Shown piece by piece: positions 35,057 through 43,428 of a stretch of 64,000 nucleotides of DNA (positions are counted from its first letter, which is position 1; each line of letters begins with the position of its first letter). The notes under the pieces were generated by a model, which saw only the letters and a program-made list of their open reading frames with translations, did no database searches and was not told the origin of the DNA. Both the position numbers and the translations under genes were made by a program. The DNA is from Drouetiella sp036703255 (GTDB lineage: Bacteria > Cyanobacteriota > Cyanobacteriia > Elainellales > Elainellaceae), in NCBI GenBank assembly GCA_036703255.1, contig DATNPL010000151.1, forward strand, positions 1 through 64,000, written 5' to 3'.

Positions 35057-36106
35057 TCAAAAGAACCAGCCGTAGCTGTGCAGCCCCTTGCCCAACAAAT
35101 TCACGCCCAAATAGCAGACCCAGACCACCAGAAATCCCGATGCGGCCAGAATAGCTGGACGGCGACCCTGCCAACCTTTGGTGATACGGGCATGCAGGTA
35201 AGCCGCAAAGACAAGCCAGACAATTAATGCCCAAGTTTCTTTAGGGTCCCAGCTCCAGTAAGAACCCCAGGCTTCGTTAGCCCATACTGCTCCGGCAATG
35301 ATACCGATCGTCAGCAGCGGAAAGCCCAAGCCAATCATGCGATAGCTAATGTTGTCTAGGGTATCGGCTAAGCTGAGGCGCTGCGGCGAGAGAGGCAGGG
35401 CTGCGGCAGCCGACAAAGTAGGGGAAGCAGGGGAGGCTAAGACGGCTGTGTTGCCCAGACCTTCCATCGCGCCCTCATTTGAGGCGACTTCGACAGAGGC
35501 TCTGGCTGATTCTGCCGTCATCACCGTCTCGCCATATTTTTGTAGCCGATAGGGCACCTGCCGATAGGCACCTGTGCCAACCGAGCTGCCCTTTAGCTCA
35601 ATATTTTGACCCCGCGTGACGAATAGAAATGCGATCGCCAGCAACGACCCCACCATCAGCGCCGCATAGCTAATCAACATAACGCTGACATGCATCATCA
35701 GCCAGTTTGACTTGAGGGCAGGCACCAGCGGCTCAGCAGACTGCATTTGTGCGGGTAGCGTCAAGGTGGCAAAGGCGGTAATTAACATGGCAATCGGGGC
35801 TGTTACTACGCCTACCAAGGGGCTGCGGCTCATGTTCTCAGCCACAAAATGCATGGCCGTAACGCCCCAAGCAATGAAAAACAGCGACTCATAAAGATTG
35901 CTCAGGGGAAAATAGCCCGCCTCGATCCAGCGTGCCCCTAGCAGAGCAGCTATACAGAGATTGGCAATTGCCATTCCCGTAGTCCCCAAAATTTGCAGGT
36001 AGGGAATTTTGGGGAAAGCCGCACCTGCCCAGTACAGCAGCATGGTCAGAAACAGAACGGCAAAGGAGGCGTTATCTAGCCAGCCCTGAAGTGAAACCAA
36101 ATCCAT
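35057..36106 (-). CDS. ccsA: CcsA-type cytochrome c biogenesis protein (System II; ycf5)
   Basis: CcsA, together with Ccs1, exports haem and attaches it to c-type cytochromes in the thylakoid lumen. Eight or so membrane helices; the haem-handling WWD-type motif WGSYWSWDPKETWALIVW and the following YLHAR are diagnostic. A non-conserved loop (about 180-240, Ser/Ala-rich) carries no motif. Length (349 aa) is that of the cyanobacterial form (databases also call this bacterial protein CcsB). It stands alone on the minus strand; ccs1 is not seen. Confidence 0.92.
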   Translation of the reverse strand: MDLVSLQGWLDNASFAVLFLTMLLYWAGAAFPKIPYLQILGTTGMAIANLCIAALLGARWIEAGYFPLSNLYESLFFIAWGVTAMHFVAENMSRSPLVGVVTAPIAMLITAFATLTLPAQMQSAEPLVPALKSNWLMMHVSVMLISYAALMVGSLLAIAFLFVTRGQNIELKGSSVGTGAYRQVPYRLQKYGETVMTAESARASVEVASNEGAMEGLGNTAVLASPASPTLSAAAALPLSPQRLSLADTLDNISYRMIGLGFPLLTIGIIAGAVWANEAWGSYWSWDPKETWALIVWLVFAAYLHARITKGWQGRRPAILAASGFLVVWVCYLGVNLLGKGLHSYGWFF

Positions 36107-36297
36107 GCGCGGTCTCCAGCAGTTTTGGGTGCAAGATTAGTTTGATTAAGGAGAGACATAGGCTCTAACAGCCTAAAGTATGTGATCCCTGAGAGGCTTT
36201 GGCTGCCTCTAGCCTTTATGATATCGAGTCGGGGGACAATATGGCGTGTCTCATCGCAAGTCATCAGCTACTAGAGATCATGGATTAAATGAAATCC

Positions 36298-36348
36298 AAT
36301 AGTTTTTTGGCAGTGCCGCGCTCCGCACGGCACTGCCAAAAAACTATT
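36298..36348. repeat. Perfect palindrome, 21-bp arms
   Basis: 36298-36318 and 36328-36348 are exact reverse complements (AATAGTTTTTTGGCAGTGCCG), 9-base loop. Same architecture as the other intergenic palindromes here, but an unrelated sequence. Confidence 0.8.
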
Positions 36349-36630
36349 ACAGGTTAATTAATTTGCGAGTCTAAAGCTCTCTAAGGTGGCTCATTTGTGG
36401 GCTTAGACTTTCTCTTGCTGCGGCTGAGGCTGTGATCAAAGCGGCTGAGTCAGCGCATCAACTTTTCCAATCACGGTTTCTGCCTGCACGGGTGAAGCCT
36501 AAATTGGCTCAATGGGCGGACTCTGGAACGCAATTTCTTGAACGTAATTTCTTGACGAACTTGAGATTTAAAAAATTCCGGATGCCTGTCTTGTCCCAAC
36601 GAACATTAGAGAGGTAGATGCACCCTGACT

Positions 36631-36671
36631 TAATCCCTCTGGCTCATTTCGGTGAGTCTAGGGATTTTTTA
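36631..36671 (+). terminator. Terminator-like hairpin, plus strand
   Basis: A stem AATCCCT/AGGGATT with an inner CTCA/TGAG helix, followed by a run of six T's. No gene I can identify ends just upstream, so the transcript it ends is unknown. Confidence 0.55.
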
Positions 36672-36850
36672 TTAGGTCAAGACTCAGGAGATTTCTGCAC
36701 AAGAAATTATGAGCGTCGTGCGGTTGTCTTGCCCCGTGTCGGCCAAGTCTCTTTGATATAAATCTTGTGTTTGAGCGCTTACTCGCTGCGAGTGAAAGCT
36801 CGAAATAAAGCCCGAAAAGCTTCCCTATGGAATATTTCGGGCTTTATTTT
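36672..36850 (+). ncRNA. Candidate small RNA of unknown type ending in a strong terminator
   Basis: The end is a perfect 14-bp stem (36804-36817 with 36835-36848, AATAAAGCCCGAAA arms) followed by T's, typical of a Rho-independent terminator. The A-rich side on the other strand would make it bidirectional. The region before it has no open frame and no recognisable tRNA, 6S or Yfr motif. It begins just after the preceding hairpin. Existence of the RNA is inference from the two terminators. Confidence 0.3.
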
Positions 36851-36949
36851 TAGCCATGAGAAAGGCTGGACTTAAACTATTCTTCTGTAAAGAATTTTAA
36901 TTTGCTGATACAATTCTATATATCAATTTTTAACTTAAGGAATTCAAAT

Positions 36950-37120
36950 ATGCCATACACCACCGAGGAAGGCGGTCTTCTTAACAACTTTGCCGCAGAG
37001 CCAAAGGTTTATGAGGCAGAACCTCCTAGCTCAAAGCAAAGGATTCAGTATATCGCCCTCGGCGTGGGCGCTCTGGTTTTGGTCGGTAGCTTGATCGCAG
37101 TTGCGGTCGCCATCTCCTAA
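36950..37120 (+). CDS. psb34: Psb34, photosystem II assembly-associated single-helix protein
   Basis: A 56-residue thylakoid protein that binds photosystem II intermediates and is thought to compete with Hlips during conversion to the active complex. The start MPYTTEEGGLLNNFAAEPK is diagnostic (compare the YTTEEGGRLNNFA pattern), followed by a basic segment and one membrane helix (about 34-53). The start at 36950 has a good ribosome-binding site (AAGGAA at 36938-36943); the ORF start at 36902 is not used. A terminator-like hairpin follows at 37210. Confidence 0.85.
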   Translation: MPYTTEEGGLLNNFAAEPKVYEAEPPSSKQRIQYIALGVGALVLVGSLIAVAVAIS

Positions 37121-37454
37121 CCCATTGAGTGCAGGGTCAGTGAGTGCAGGGCGATCGGCCTTCAGCGCTAATTTAGACCCGATTAAAATTTAAAAACAAT
37201 CTCAAGAGAGAAGCCAGGTGTTTTCAGAGCGCCTGGTTTCTTTATTACAGGGCTTAATTTTTGTGTTTCATTGGAAGGAACTGCGAGTTTACGATCTTGT
37301 CCTGACTTAAATAGAGATAGATAGAAAAAGATTGTAAGAGCTGTTCTTGGCCTAGTTGAAATACGCGTTCTCATCAGAGATTGCAAGACACAGGTCATAG
37401 AACAAGACCGCGCTACAAAAAGGTTCATCTTCCATTCGCTTTGGCTATATTCCC
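37121..37454. other. 334-bp gap with a terminator after psb34
   Basis: Apart from the hairpin at 37210-37244, I see nothing in this stretch. It must contain the promoter of the TPR gene that follows. Confidence 0.5.
37210..37244 (+). terminator. Terminator-like hairpin downstream of psb34
   Basis: A stem of about 9 bp (GAAGCCAGG with CCTGGTTTC, one G-U) and a T-rich tail (TTTATT). It fits the end of the psb34 transcript. Confidence 0.5.
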
Positions 37455-39686
37455 GTGACAGACATTTCCTTCCGGAAAATTTTAGGATTAAACCAGCAGT
37501 CGTATCAGCGGCTCAAGATTGCCTTGAGCCTGAATTTGCGTCGCCAGATTTTCATTGCAGTTTGTGATGACCTGCTCCTGCGCGATCGCCTCTCTGCGCA
37601 GCTTCAAGCAGAACTCGCTAAGGTGCCTCTGCCCCAGTTTGAGCAGGCCAGTGCCGTAGAAACACAAAATTTTCCTCGATTGGTAAGTCTGCACCTGGAT
37701 CTAGATGACCCCAATCCGATCGTTCAAATTGCCCAGTGGATGGCACAGACTCCTGCGCCCCGAAGTGGCTGGCAGCCCGGAACAATGCCTGCCTTTCAAT
37801 TTTTAGGCACAGAAAAGCTGACTCGGCAACCTGCCGCAATGCAGCGACTGTTTTTTACCCATCTTCAGAGTATTGAATATAATTTGCCACTGCTAGAGTC
37901 AAGTGTGGTGCTATGGCTAACACAGCCTTGGTTTCGGGCTTTGCCGCAGTCGGCTCCAGAGTTTTGGCGCTGCCGCACGGGTGTGTTTGAATTTATTGGC
38001 GATCCGACTCCGGTCATGGTGATCCTGCCGGAGCGGATTGATGTATTGCCTGCGGCTCAACCGATCGCCTCTACACCCATTTCCTCGACGCCGACCGCTT
38101 CAACTACCCCAACCACCACGCCGCTTCTTGCAGATTCTCCAGCAACAGATTCTCCAGCAACAGATTCTTCGGCAACAGATTCTCTGGCAACAGGCACAGA
38201 GGCTACTACTTTTCAGGCTCCTGCCTCTGTTGAAAATCTCGCCCCTGAGAATCCTTGGGAACAGTTTGCCGACGATCTAGATTCGGCTTATTTGTTTGAG
38301 CCTTCGGCTGAGCCGCTGGAAAGTGATTCAGTAGAAAGTGAGCTACCGGAAAGCGAAGCAGACCCAGAAGAAGCGATCGGTGAAATAGATACAGAGTCTT
38401 TGGGTACTGCGAATCTTGCAGCTCCTGTAGAACTGCAACTCGAAGACGGTCAAAATCTGTCGCTGATTCAACAGATTGAGCAACTGCATCAGCAGCAGGC
38501 TCCGGCAGAAATTTTGGCAGAGGCGTATTGCGCGCTAGGCAATCTTTATCGCGATCGCGTTGAGCAAGGCGAAGGCACCTCAGAAGATATGGCGATCGCC
38601 ATTCAGGCTTACGAGCAGGGATTGCAGTATCTACCAGAACAAGAGCCGCTTTGGGTTGACATTCTCAACGATGTTGGCAACCTATACTGGATGCTGTCTC
38701 GCACCATGTCTTCTACCGAGGAAGCCCTACCCTATCTGCAACGAGGGCTGCAAGCCTATCAATTTGCCCTAACAAAAATCGATCCCCAGAGTCAGTTTCA
38801 AACCTATCCGATGGTGCAAAACAATCTGGGAGCCGCCTATGCTGACTTGGCAAGGCACCAAAATCCGGCAGACAGCCTGAGGCGATCGGTTGAAGCCTAT
38901 TTGCAAGCCCTGCGCTATCGCACGCCTACGACCGATCCCATCCGCTATGCCTCTACCCAGAACAACCTGGGCACAACCTACTGGAATTTGGCTCAGCACC
39001 AGCAGCCTGACGAAAACCTGAAGCAGGCGATCGTGGCCTACTCTGAAGCCCTACGCTTTTATGACCCAGCCCAAGAGCCGCTGAACTACGCCATGATTCA
39101 AAACAACTTGGGCACAGCCTATTGGAATCTAGCGCAGTATGAGCGTTCTCGCGACTGGCTATCGCTGTCGCTAGCTGCCTACCGCACAGCTCTAAAGTAT
39201 CGCACTCTAGAAGCAGTGCCCGCTGCCTTTGCCGCCAGCCAAAACAACCTAGGAACCGCCCTCTGGCATATGGCAAACCATGCGGATAATGTAGAAACGC
39301 GGTTGAGTTATTTGCAGGAGGCGATCGCTGCCTACGAATCTGCCCTCAAAGCCGTTGATGTCGCAGTTCGCCGCCCAAATACTCAGCTCAACTTTGACCA
39401 GGTTGCCACTCAAAACAACTTAGGATTAGCGCACTACCAAATTGCCACCGATACCCAAGCGCGCCTCAGCCCTGAACAACAGTCTCTGCATTTGAGCGCT
39501 GCCCTCAGACATCATCTGCTGGCGCTGCAATCTTGGACACAACAGCCGGAGCTACGGCAAACGGCTCTTAACCGGGTTGTCGAGACTCTGCGAGCTTTCT
39601 ACAATCAGTTGGGTCTAAAGGGTCAAAACCAGGCGCTCTCAATGGTGCCCGGTCAGCTATTGCCAGAGATTTTGCCGAAGCTGTAG
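37455..39686 (+). CDS. TPR-repeat protein of unknown function
   Basis: GTG start at 37455 gives a 743-residue protein. The N-terminal part (about 1-195) has the look of a degenerate P-loop-free nucleotide-binding-like or receiver-like fold and is conserved in cyanobacteria; a low-complexity acidic and Pro/Thr-rich linker follows (about 200-315, with runs of ATDSPATDS). The C-terminal half (about 335-740) consists of TPR-like repeats with the recurring (V/T)QNNLGTAYWNLAQ pattern, about 38-45 residues each. No signal peptide or catalytic motif. It is not recognised as a named family. Confidence 0.75.
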   Translation: MTDISFRKILGLNQQSYQRLKIALSLNLRRQIFIAVCDDLLLRDRLSAQLQAELAKVPLPQFEQASAVETQNFPRLVSLHLDLDDPNPIVQIAQWMAQTPAPRSGWQPGTMPAFQFLGTEKLTRQPAAMQRLFFTHLQSIEYNLPLLESSVVLWLTQPWFRALPQSAPEFWRCRTGVFEFIGDPTPVMVILPERIDVLPAAQPIASTPISSTPTASTTPTTTPLLADSPATDSPATDSSATDSLATGTEATTFQAPASVENLAPENPWEQFADDLDSAYLFEPSAEPLESDSVESELPESEADPEEAIGEIDTESLGTANLAAPVELQLEDGQNLSLIQQIEQLHQQQAPAEILAEAYCALGNLYRDRVEQGEGTSEDMAIAIQAYEQGLQYLPEQEPLWVDILNDVGNLYWMLSRTMSSTEEALPYLQRGLQAYQFALTKIDPQSQFQTYPMVQNNLGAAYADLARHQNPADSLRRSVEAYLQALRYRTPTTDPIRYASTQNNLGTTYWNLAQHQQPDENLKQAIVAYSEALRFYDPAQEPLNYAMIQNNLGTAYWNLAQYERSRDWLSLSLAAYRTALKYRTLEAVPAAFAASQNNLGTALWHMANHADNVETRLSYLQEAIAAYESALKAVDVAVRRPNTQLNFDQVATQNNLGLAHYQIATDTQARLSPEQQSLHLSAALRHHLLALQSWTQQPELRQTALNRVVETLRAFYNQLGLKGQNQALSMVPGQLLPEILPKL

Positions 39687-39984
39687 CCGCGCGTTTAGAG
39701 CCTGTCAAACCTGGACGCTGCGTTGTCGGCTGATAATCTAAACACGCGATCGCATCTTCAGTAAAGGCTTGGGTAGGATGTACCGCACATTTAAGGCACT
39801 GCTCACCCGTAAAGTACGCACAGCGATCGCAAGGAATTTGGTGTAGCCGTTTCAAATTGCGGCAGCCTTGCTGGAACGCGATCCACACCGTCCATAGCAA
39901 GCCACCCACAATAGTCCCAATACACAAGGCAAAGACTGAGCCAGCGATCGATGGATTCACCTGAAGTTGACCAAGGGTGAACAT
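39568..39984 (-). CDS. Small membrane protein with four-cysteine motif, overlapping the TPR gene
   Basis: A membrane helix (about 15-36) is followed by the cysteine-rich block IPCDRCAYFTGEQCLKCAVHP and CLDYQPTTQRP, which I recall as a conserved cyanobacterial motif (possibly a metal site). The function is unknown. The last 40 or so residues lie antisense to the end of the TPR gene (119-bp overlap) and have no conserved look. The overlap is real on the DNA but its functional meaning is unclear; a shorter protein may be the ancestral form. Confidence 0.7.
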   Translation of the reverse strand: MFTLGQLQVNPSIAGSVFALCIGTIVGGLLWTVWIAFQQGCRNLKRLHQIPCDRCAYFTGEQCLKCAVHPTQAFTEDAIACLDYQPTTQRPGLTGSKRAATASAKSLAIADRAPLRAPGFDPLDPTDCRKLAESRQPG

Positions 39985-40041
39985 AAGATATTGCTCAAAA
40001 AAGAAATACTTTGGAGATTATCTCGATACCCAGACAGCAAA

Positions 40042-40794
40042 CTACAGGTTAAGACCCACTGCTGCTGTGAGAGGCATCTGAGGTGGATCTGCTGTCAGAC
40101 CTGCCCAAAAGTTGAGGATTTGTTTGCCAACGAGTTTGGAATGACTGTAGTGAAAGAAATGCCGTCCGTCTGGACATTGCCAAAGCACATCCCGATCGCC
40201 TAGCCAGTTTTGCCACCCTTGAAATTCGTGGGGCGAGATCACGCTATCATCTTCGCTGCCGCAGACCAGCATCGGCGCTTTGCATCCGCCGACTGCCACA
40301 GTGGCCTGATGAATCAGCGTATGGGGCGACGGAGAACATTTAAGATCCGCTTCGAGGATGCCCACAATAGACTGAATCATGGCGCTAGATTGATGCCCGA
40401 ACAGACTATGCGCCATTTGTCTCAGCACCATCGTGCGGCTACAGGGCAAGAAGTTGAGATGGGCATGGTAAAAGGCTTGCCAATCGGCAGCAGGTTGGGC
40501 ACCCACCGCCAGTAGAGTCAAAGATGCCACCCGCTCTGGATGGCGACGGGCGTAGAGCAATCCGACTAAACCACTGGTACCGTGACCAATAAGGTGAACC
40601 GGGTGGGGATGCGTTTTGATGTAATCATGCAGCAGAACGATCGCAATATCGAGCGAACTGGCTTCATCTTGGGTCTGACAATATTCCCAACGGGCGATCG
40701 AAGTTTTGTGAGATAAATAGCGCAGTAGAGGTTGGTCAAAGACCTTAAAGCTAGGGCTAACATTTAACCAAAGCGCTCTAGGAAAATTAGACAT
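40042..40794 (-). CDS. Alpha/beta hydrolase-like protein of the isi cluster (isiC-like)
   Basis: The fold is alpha/beta hydrolase (SIARWEY; VHLIGHGTSGLVGLLYARRHPERV; LVCGSEDDSVISP; DGRHFFHYS). The expected nucleophile elbow GxSxG reads GHGTSG, with Gly in the nucleophile position, so it may be a non-enzymatic or altered hydrolase; the acid (SEDD) and His (GRHFFHY) candidates remain. In Fischerella a hydrolase-like gene, isiC, is cotranscribed with isiAB, and the position here (last in the isiA-isiB strand) matches that. The start at 40794 (MSNFPRALWL) is preferred over 40824. A hairpin separates it from isiB. Confidence 0.8.
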   Translation of the reverse strand: MSNFPRALWLNVSPSFKVFDQPLLRYLSHKTSIARWEYCQTQDEASSLDIAIVLLHDYIKTHPHPVHLIGHGTSGLVGLLYARRHPERVASLTLLAVGAQPAADWQAFYHAHLNFLPCSRTMVLRQMAHSLFGHQSSAMIQSIVGILEADLKCSPSPHTLIHQATVAVGGCKAPMLVCGSEDDSVISPHEFQGWQNWLGDRDVLWQCPDGRHFFHYSHSKLVGKQILNFWAGLTADPPQMPLTAAVGLNL

Positions 40795-40881
40795 GCAGGT
40801 GTTCCGATCGTTGAGCAGTTTCATCTTTTTGACTTGAATCTTTTAAAGAGCTATTTCAGCTATTTCAGCCTTATTACAAGA

Positions 40882-40922
40882 ATGAATTTTTTGGGCAGGC
40901 GACGTACACCCAAAAAATTCAT
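40882..40922. repeat. Palindrome between isiB and the isiC-like gene
   Basis: 40882-40895 and 40909-40922 are exact reverse complements (ATGAATTTTTTGGG). It could lower transcription into the isiC-like gene or stabilise the upstream transcript. Confidence 0.7.
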
Positions 40923-40934
40923 CTCCCAGCGAGG

Positions 40935-41447
40935 CTACAGCCCAAATTCAGTTTTAAGCTGCGTTACCCAAAGCTTGACTCGCTCATCGGTGAGTTCAGA
41001 CTGGTTATCTTCATCGATCGCCAATCCCGCAAAATTGCTCCCGCGCACCGCTTTAGACTCGCCAAAGTCATAGCCTTCGATAGGCCAGTAACCCACCGTC
41101 TGGCCCCCTAAAATCGAGATTTTTTCTTCCAAGATGCCCATCGCATCCTGAAAGTTATCGGCGTAGCCAACCTGATCGCCCGTGCCAAAATAGGCGACCT
41201 TCTTGCCCTTAAAGTTAATCTGATCTAACTCTTCAAAGAATCCCTCCCAATCGCTTTGCAGTTCGCCAATGTTCCAAGTCGGACAGCCTACGATGAGGCA
41301 ATCAAATTCTTCAAAGTCACTCGGCTCAACATCAGAGACATCAAACAGTTCCACAGCCTTGGAACCGCCAAGTTCTTTTTGAATCATTTCTGCGATCGTC
41401 TGAGTATTCCCCGTTTGTGTTCCAAAAAACAAACCAATCTTAGCCAT
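40935..41447 (-). CDS. isiB: Flavodoxin (iron-stress induced)
   Basis: A long-chain flavodoxin that replaces ferredoxin when iron is short. The FMN phosphate loop FFGTQTGNTQT is near residue 9; the flavin-flanking TWNIGELQSDW and the long loop with GTGDQVGYADNF are present. Length (170 aa) is typical of the long-chain type. It is downstream of isiA and the zinc-ribbon gene on the minus strand. Confidence 0.95.
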   Translation of the reverse strand: MAKIGLFFGTQTGNTQTIAEMIQKELGGSKAVELFDVSDVEPSDFEEFDCLIVGCPTWNIGELQSDWEGFFEELDQINFKGKKVAYFGTGDQVGYADNFQDAMGILEEKISILGGQTVGYWPIEGYDFGESKAVRGSNFAGLAIDEDNQSELTDERVKLWVTQLKTEFGL

Positions 41448-41496
41448 GATGACTTCCTAGACCTCAAAATATAGAACAAGTTTTGAACACCGCTTG

Positions 41497-41661
41497 CTAG
41501 GGCTTTAGCGGAATAAAGAGCCAGATCTGAGAGGGGCGATCGAATTTAGGTTCGCCCGCAGCCATTGGCATCTCTTGCCGACAGTGGAGGCAAAATCCAT
41601 ATATTCCACCCTTGCGAATGTGGCGCAGCAAGGGTTCAGAGCAGCACAGACATCGGCTCAT
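41497..41661 (-). CDS. Small zinc-ribbon protein (54 aa) between isiA and isiB
   Basis: Start at 41661 gives MSRCLCCSEPLLRHIRKGGIYGFCLHCRQEMP and a short tail. The two CxxC pairs make a zinc ribbon; I recall this short sequence (CPCCS..LLRHIR....WFC..CRQEMP) as a conserved cyanobacterial protein of unknown role. The upstream 28 codons of the longer frame overlap the isiA terminator hairpin and are not used. Being between isiA and isiB it would be iron-regulated if cotranscribed. Confidence 0.65.
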   Translation of the reverse strand: MSRCLCCSEPLLRHIRKGGIYGFCLHCRQEMPMAAGEPKFDRPSQIWLFIPLKP

Positions 41662-41708
41662 ATCCTGTTTCGAGCGGGAAATTGTAGATTGACTCTCGGT
41701 GGCTCTCT

Positions 41709-41750
41709 GCTTTTTGTGGGGCACAATATCGATCGCGCCCCACAAAAAGC
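41709..41750. terminator. Stem-loop directly after isiA
   Basis: 41709-41722 and 41737-41750 are perfect 14-bp arms (GCTTTTTGTGGGGC) with a 14-base loop, one base beyond the isiA stop. In other cyanobacteria a stem-loop here makes the isiA message far more abundant than isiAB. No long T-run follows on the minus strand, so partial termination or 3'-end protection is more likely than full termination. Confidence 0.7.
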
Positions 41751-41751
41751 T

Positions 41752-42786
41752 TTAAGCCTCGTCACCTACCGCATTTAGGGCTTTCTCGACACGCTTAAAG
41801 TCAAAACCCATAGCGCGGAGGGCATGCCAGAGATGTCCCTGTAAAAAGAAGAATGCCAGGAAAAAGTGAGCATTTGCCAACCAGGCTCGCGCCGTATGAC
41901 CACCCCCCGGCAGATCGACCGTATCGGCAAAGTAAGGAGCAATTCCCAATTTGACCTCTAGGGGCGCACCATAAAATTCAACGGGATAGGCCAGAGTATT
42001 GACCGCGCAGAAATATGCCGCGACAAATCCTGCCAACGCAATGCCACCCAACGAGTAGGATAAAATCGCTTCACCCGAGAAAATCAAAACTTTCTTTGCC
42101 CAATTCAGCGGCGGCACCAGAATATGCCAAACCCCGCCTGCAATCAGCATAACGCCAACATAAATATGACCGCCCACCAAGTCTTCTAGGTTATCAACGC
42201 TGGCAAAGTGAGTTTGATAGCCATAGATAATGGCAGGGTTGAGCGTCGGTTCAGTCACGACTCGGACGGTTTGAGAGGCTGCATCGTATAAGCCACCCCA
42301 AATCATGGCTTTCGCCACGAGCAAGAGTGCACCTGCCCCCAAAAAGAGCAAATGATGACCCAAAATTAAGCCGAGCTTTTTAGGATCGTTCCATTCAAAG
42401 TGAAATTTTTTAGCGGCACCTGTAGCCGTTCGCAGATCTTCAGGAGCTTTGACCGTGTGAAATAGAGCACCCGCCCCTAGCACAGCCGATGAGATCAGGT
42501 GAACCATACCCACCACAAAAAAGGGATAGGTATCAATAACCTGGCCGCCCTGACCCATTCCCAACCCCAATGTTGCCAAATGAGGCAGCAAGATTAGCCC
42601 TTGCTCACCCATTGGCAGTTCTGGAGAATAGCGGGAAAGCTCAAAAAGTGTGAAAGCACCTGCCCAAAAGGTGATTAGGGCTGCTTGGGCAACATGCGCT
42701 GCAATAAATAAACCAGAGAGTTGAGCAAATCGGGCATTGCCCGCCCACCAGTCATATTTGACCTGCGGATTATCGTAAGTCTGCAT
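41752..42786 (-). CDS. isiA: IsiA, iron-stress chlorophyll-binding protein (CP43')
   Basis: A chlorophyll-binding antenna that forms rings around photosystem I in iron starvation. Six membrane helices of the CP43 fold with the chlorophyll-ligand histidines (HVAQAAL, HLATLGLG, HLISSAVLG, HIYVGVML, HLWHALRAMGF). The large lumenal loop of CP43 is absent, as expected for IsiA, and the length (344 aa) fits. The start MQTYDNPQVKYDWWAGNAR is diagnostic. A Fur-like box lies 128-142 bp upstream. Confidence 0.96.
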   Translation of the reverse strand: MQTYDNPQVKYDWWAGNARFAQLSGLFIAAHVAQAALITFWAGAFTLFELSRYSPELPMGEQGLILLPHLATLGLGMGQGGQVIDTYPFFVVGMVHLISSAVLGAGALFHTVKAPEDLRTATGAAKKFHFEWNDPKKLGLILGHHLLFLGAGALLLVAKAMIWGGLYDAASQTVRVVTEPTLNPAIIYGYQTHFASVDNLEDLVGGHIYVGVMLIAGGVWHILVPPLNWAKKVLIFSGEAILSYSLGGIALAGFVAAYFCAVNTLAYPVEFYGAPLEVKLGIAPYFADTVDLPGGGHTARAWLANAHFFLAFFFLQGHLWHALRAMGFDFKRVEKALNAVGDEA

Positions 42787-42913
42787 GGAAATGATTCTCC
42801 AAATAGTGAGGAATGGCCTGTATTTCGGATCTTTTGAAAGTCCAGAAGATTGCCCAGCACGATTTTGCCGCTTGCTGAATAGTTTTCGGCCGTTGAATAA
42901 ATCGTCCAGCTAT

Positions 42914-42928
42914 TGAGAATTATCTTCA
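42914..42928. promoter_or_regulatory. Fur-box-like site upstream of isiA
   Basis: TGAGAATTATCTTCA matches the 7-1-7 Fur model TGATAATnATTATCA at 11 of 14 informative positions. It lies 128-142 bp upstream of the isiA start, within the region where iron control is expected. Direct Fur binding is inferred. Confidence 0.6.
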
Positions 42929-43205
42929 ATAAGATCAAACACGATCGCCCTGCATTCTTGCAAGCTTTTATTAATTAAGTTTTGTGTATTACTTTGCTGC
43001 TCCTGTCTAAAACTACCTTAAGGAAAGAATCTCAGCCGTTTTACCTAGAATAATTCACTAGGGAGAGCTTATTAAATATCCAGTTTTATCTATGGCTTAG
43101 TGCAATTTATTTGAAATAGATAATTTAAAGTGGATGGGTAACCTAGCTTTTGACCTGTCCATGCAGCACAATCCTCCTCCTTTTGAGACTGCAAACCCAA
43201 ATAAA

Positions 43206-43244
43206 GCCCCAGTTTTTCACCCATGACGCGGGAAAAACTGGGGC
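43206..43244 (-). terminator. Hairpin downstream of the methyltransferase gene
   Basis: Arms 43206-43218 and 43232-43244 (GCCCCAGTTTTTC) are exact complements; on the minus strand the stem is followed by TTTATTTGGG, a weak T-run. It lies about 190 bp after the methyltransferase stop. Confidence 0.5.
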
Positions 43245-43428
43245 GTAAGACGATAGGCAGCAGATGTTTGGCCTTGCGATCGCTCAAATCAAGTTAACTG
43301 CAAACCGCTGAGAAGAGAATGAGATGGGTTTGGCGATCGCTTCAGTCACTCAAGAATTTAATAACCAGGCACAAGATTGAGAACGAAATTATAGCGAGAG
43401 CTGCAAATGATCGAGAACCAAATGTGAA

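Larger units (their letters stand above)
36107..36949. other. 843-bp gap with a palindrome, two terminator-like hairpins and a possible small RNA
   Basis: A perfect 21-bp palindrome lies at 36298-36348 and two hairpins with T-runs at 36631-36671 and 36804-36850 (separate entries). The 61-codon frame at 36432-36617 has no support. The stretch 36672-36803 is bounded by the two terminators but contains no open frame I can defend. Confidence 0.55.
42787..43428. other. 642-bp gap: isiA leader with Fur-like box, and a hairpin after the methyltransferase gene
   Basis: The isiA side contains the long untranslated region and the Fur-like box at 42914. At 43206 is a perfect 13-bp hairpin near the end of the methyltransferase transcript. 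A 65-codon frame at 43090-43287 has no homologue I know and overlaps the hairpin; not called. I cannot see an IsrR-like antisense RNA from sequence alone. Confidence 0.55.

Noticed and set aside
36432..36617. 61-codon plus-strand frame before psb34
   Set aside because: Atypical composition, no start context and no conserved motif.
43090..43287. 65-codon minus-strand frame upstream of isiA
   Set aside because: It overlaps the hairpin at 43206 and shows no family features.
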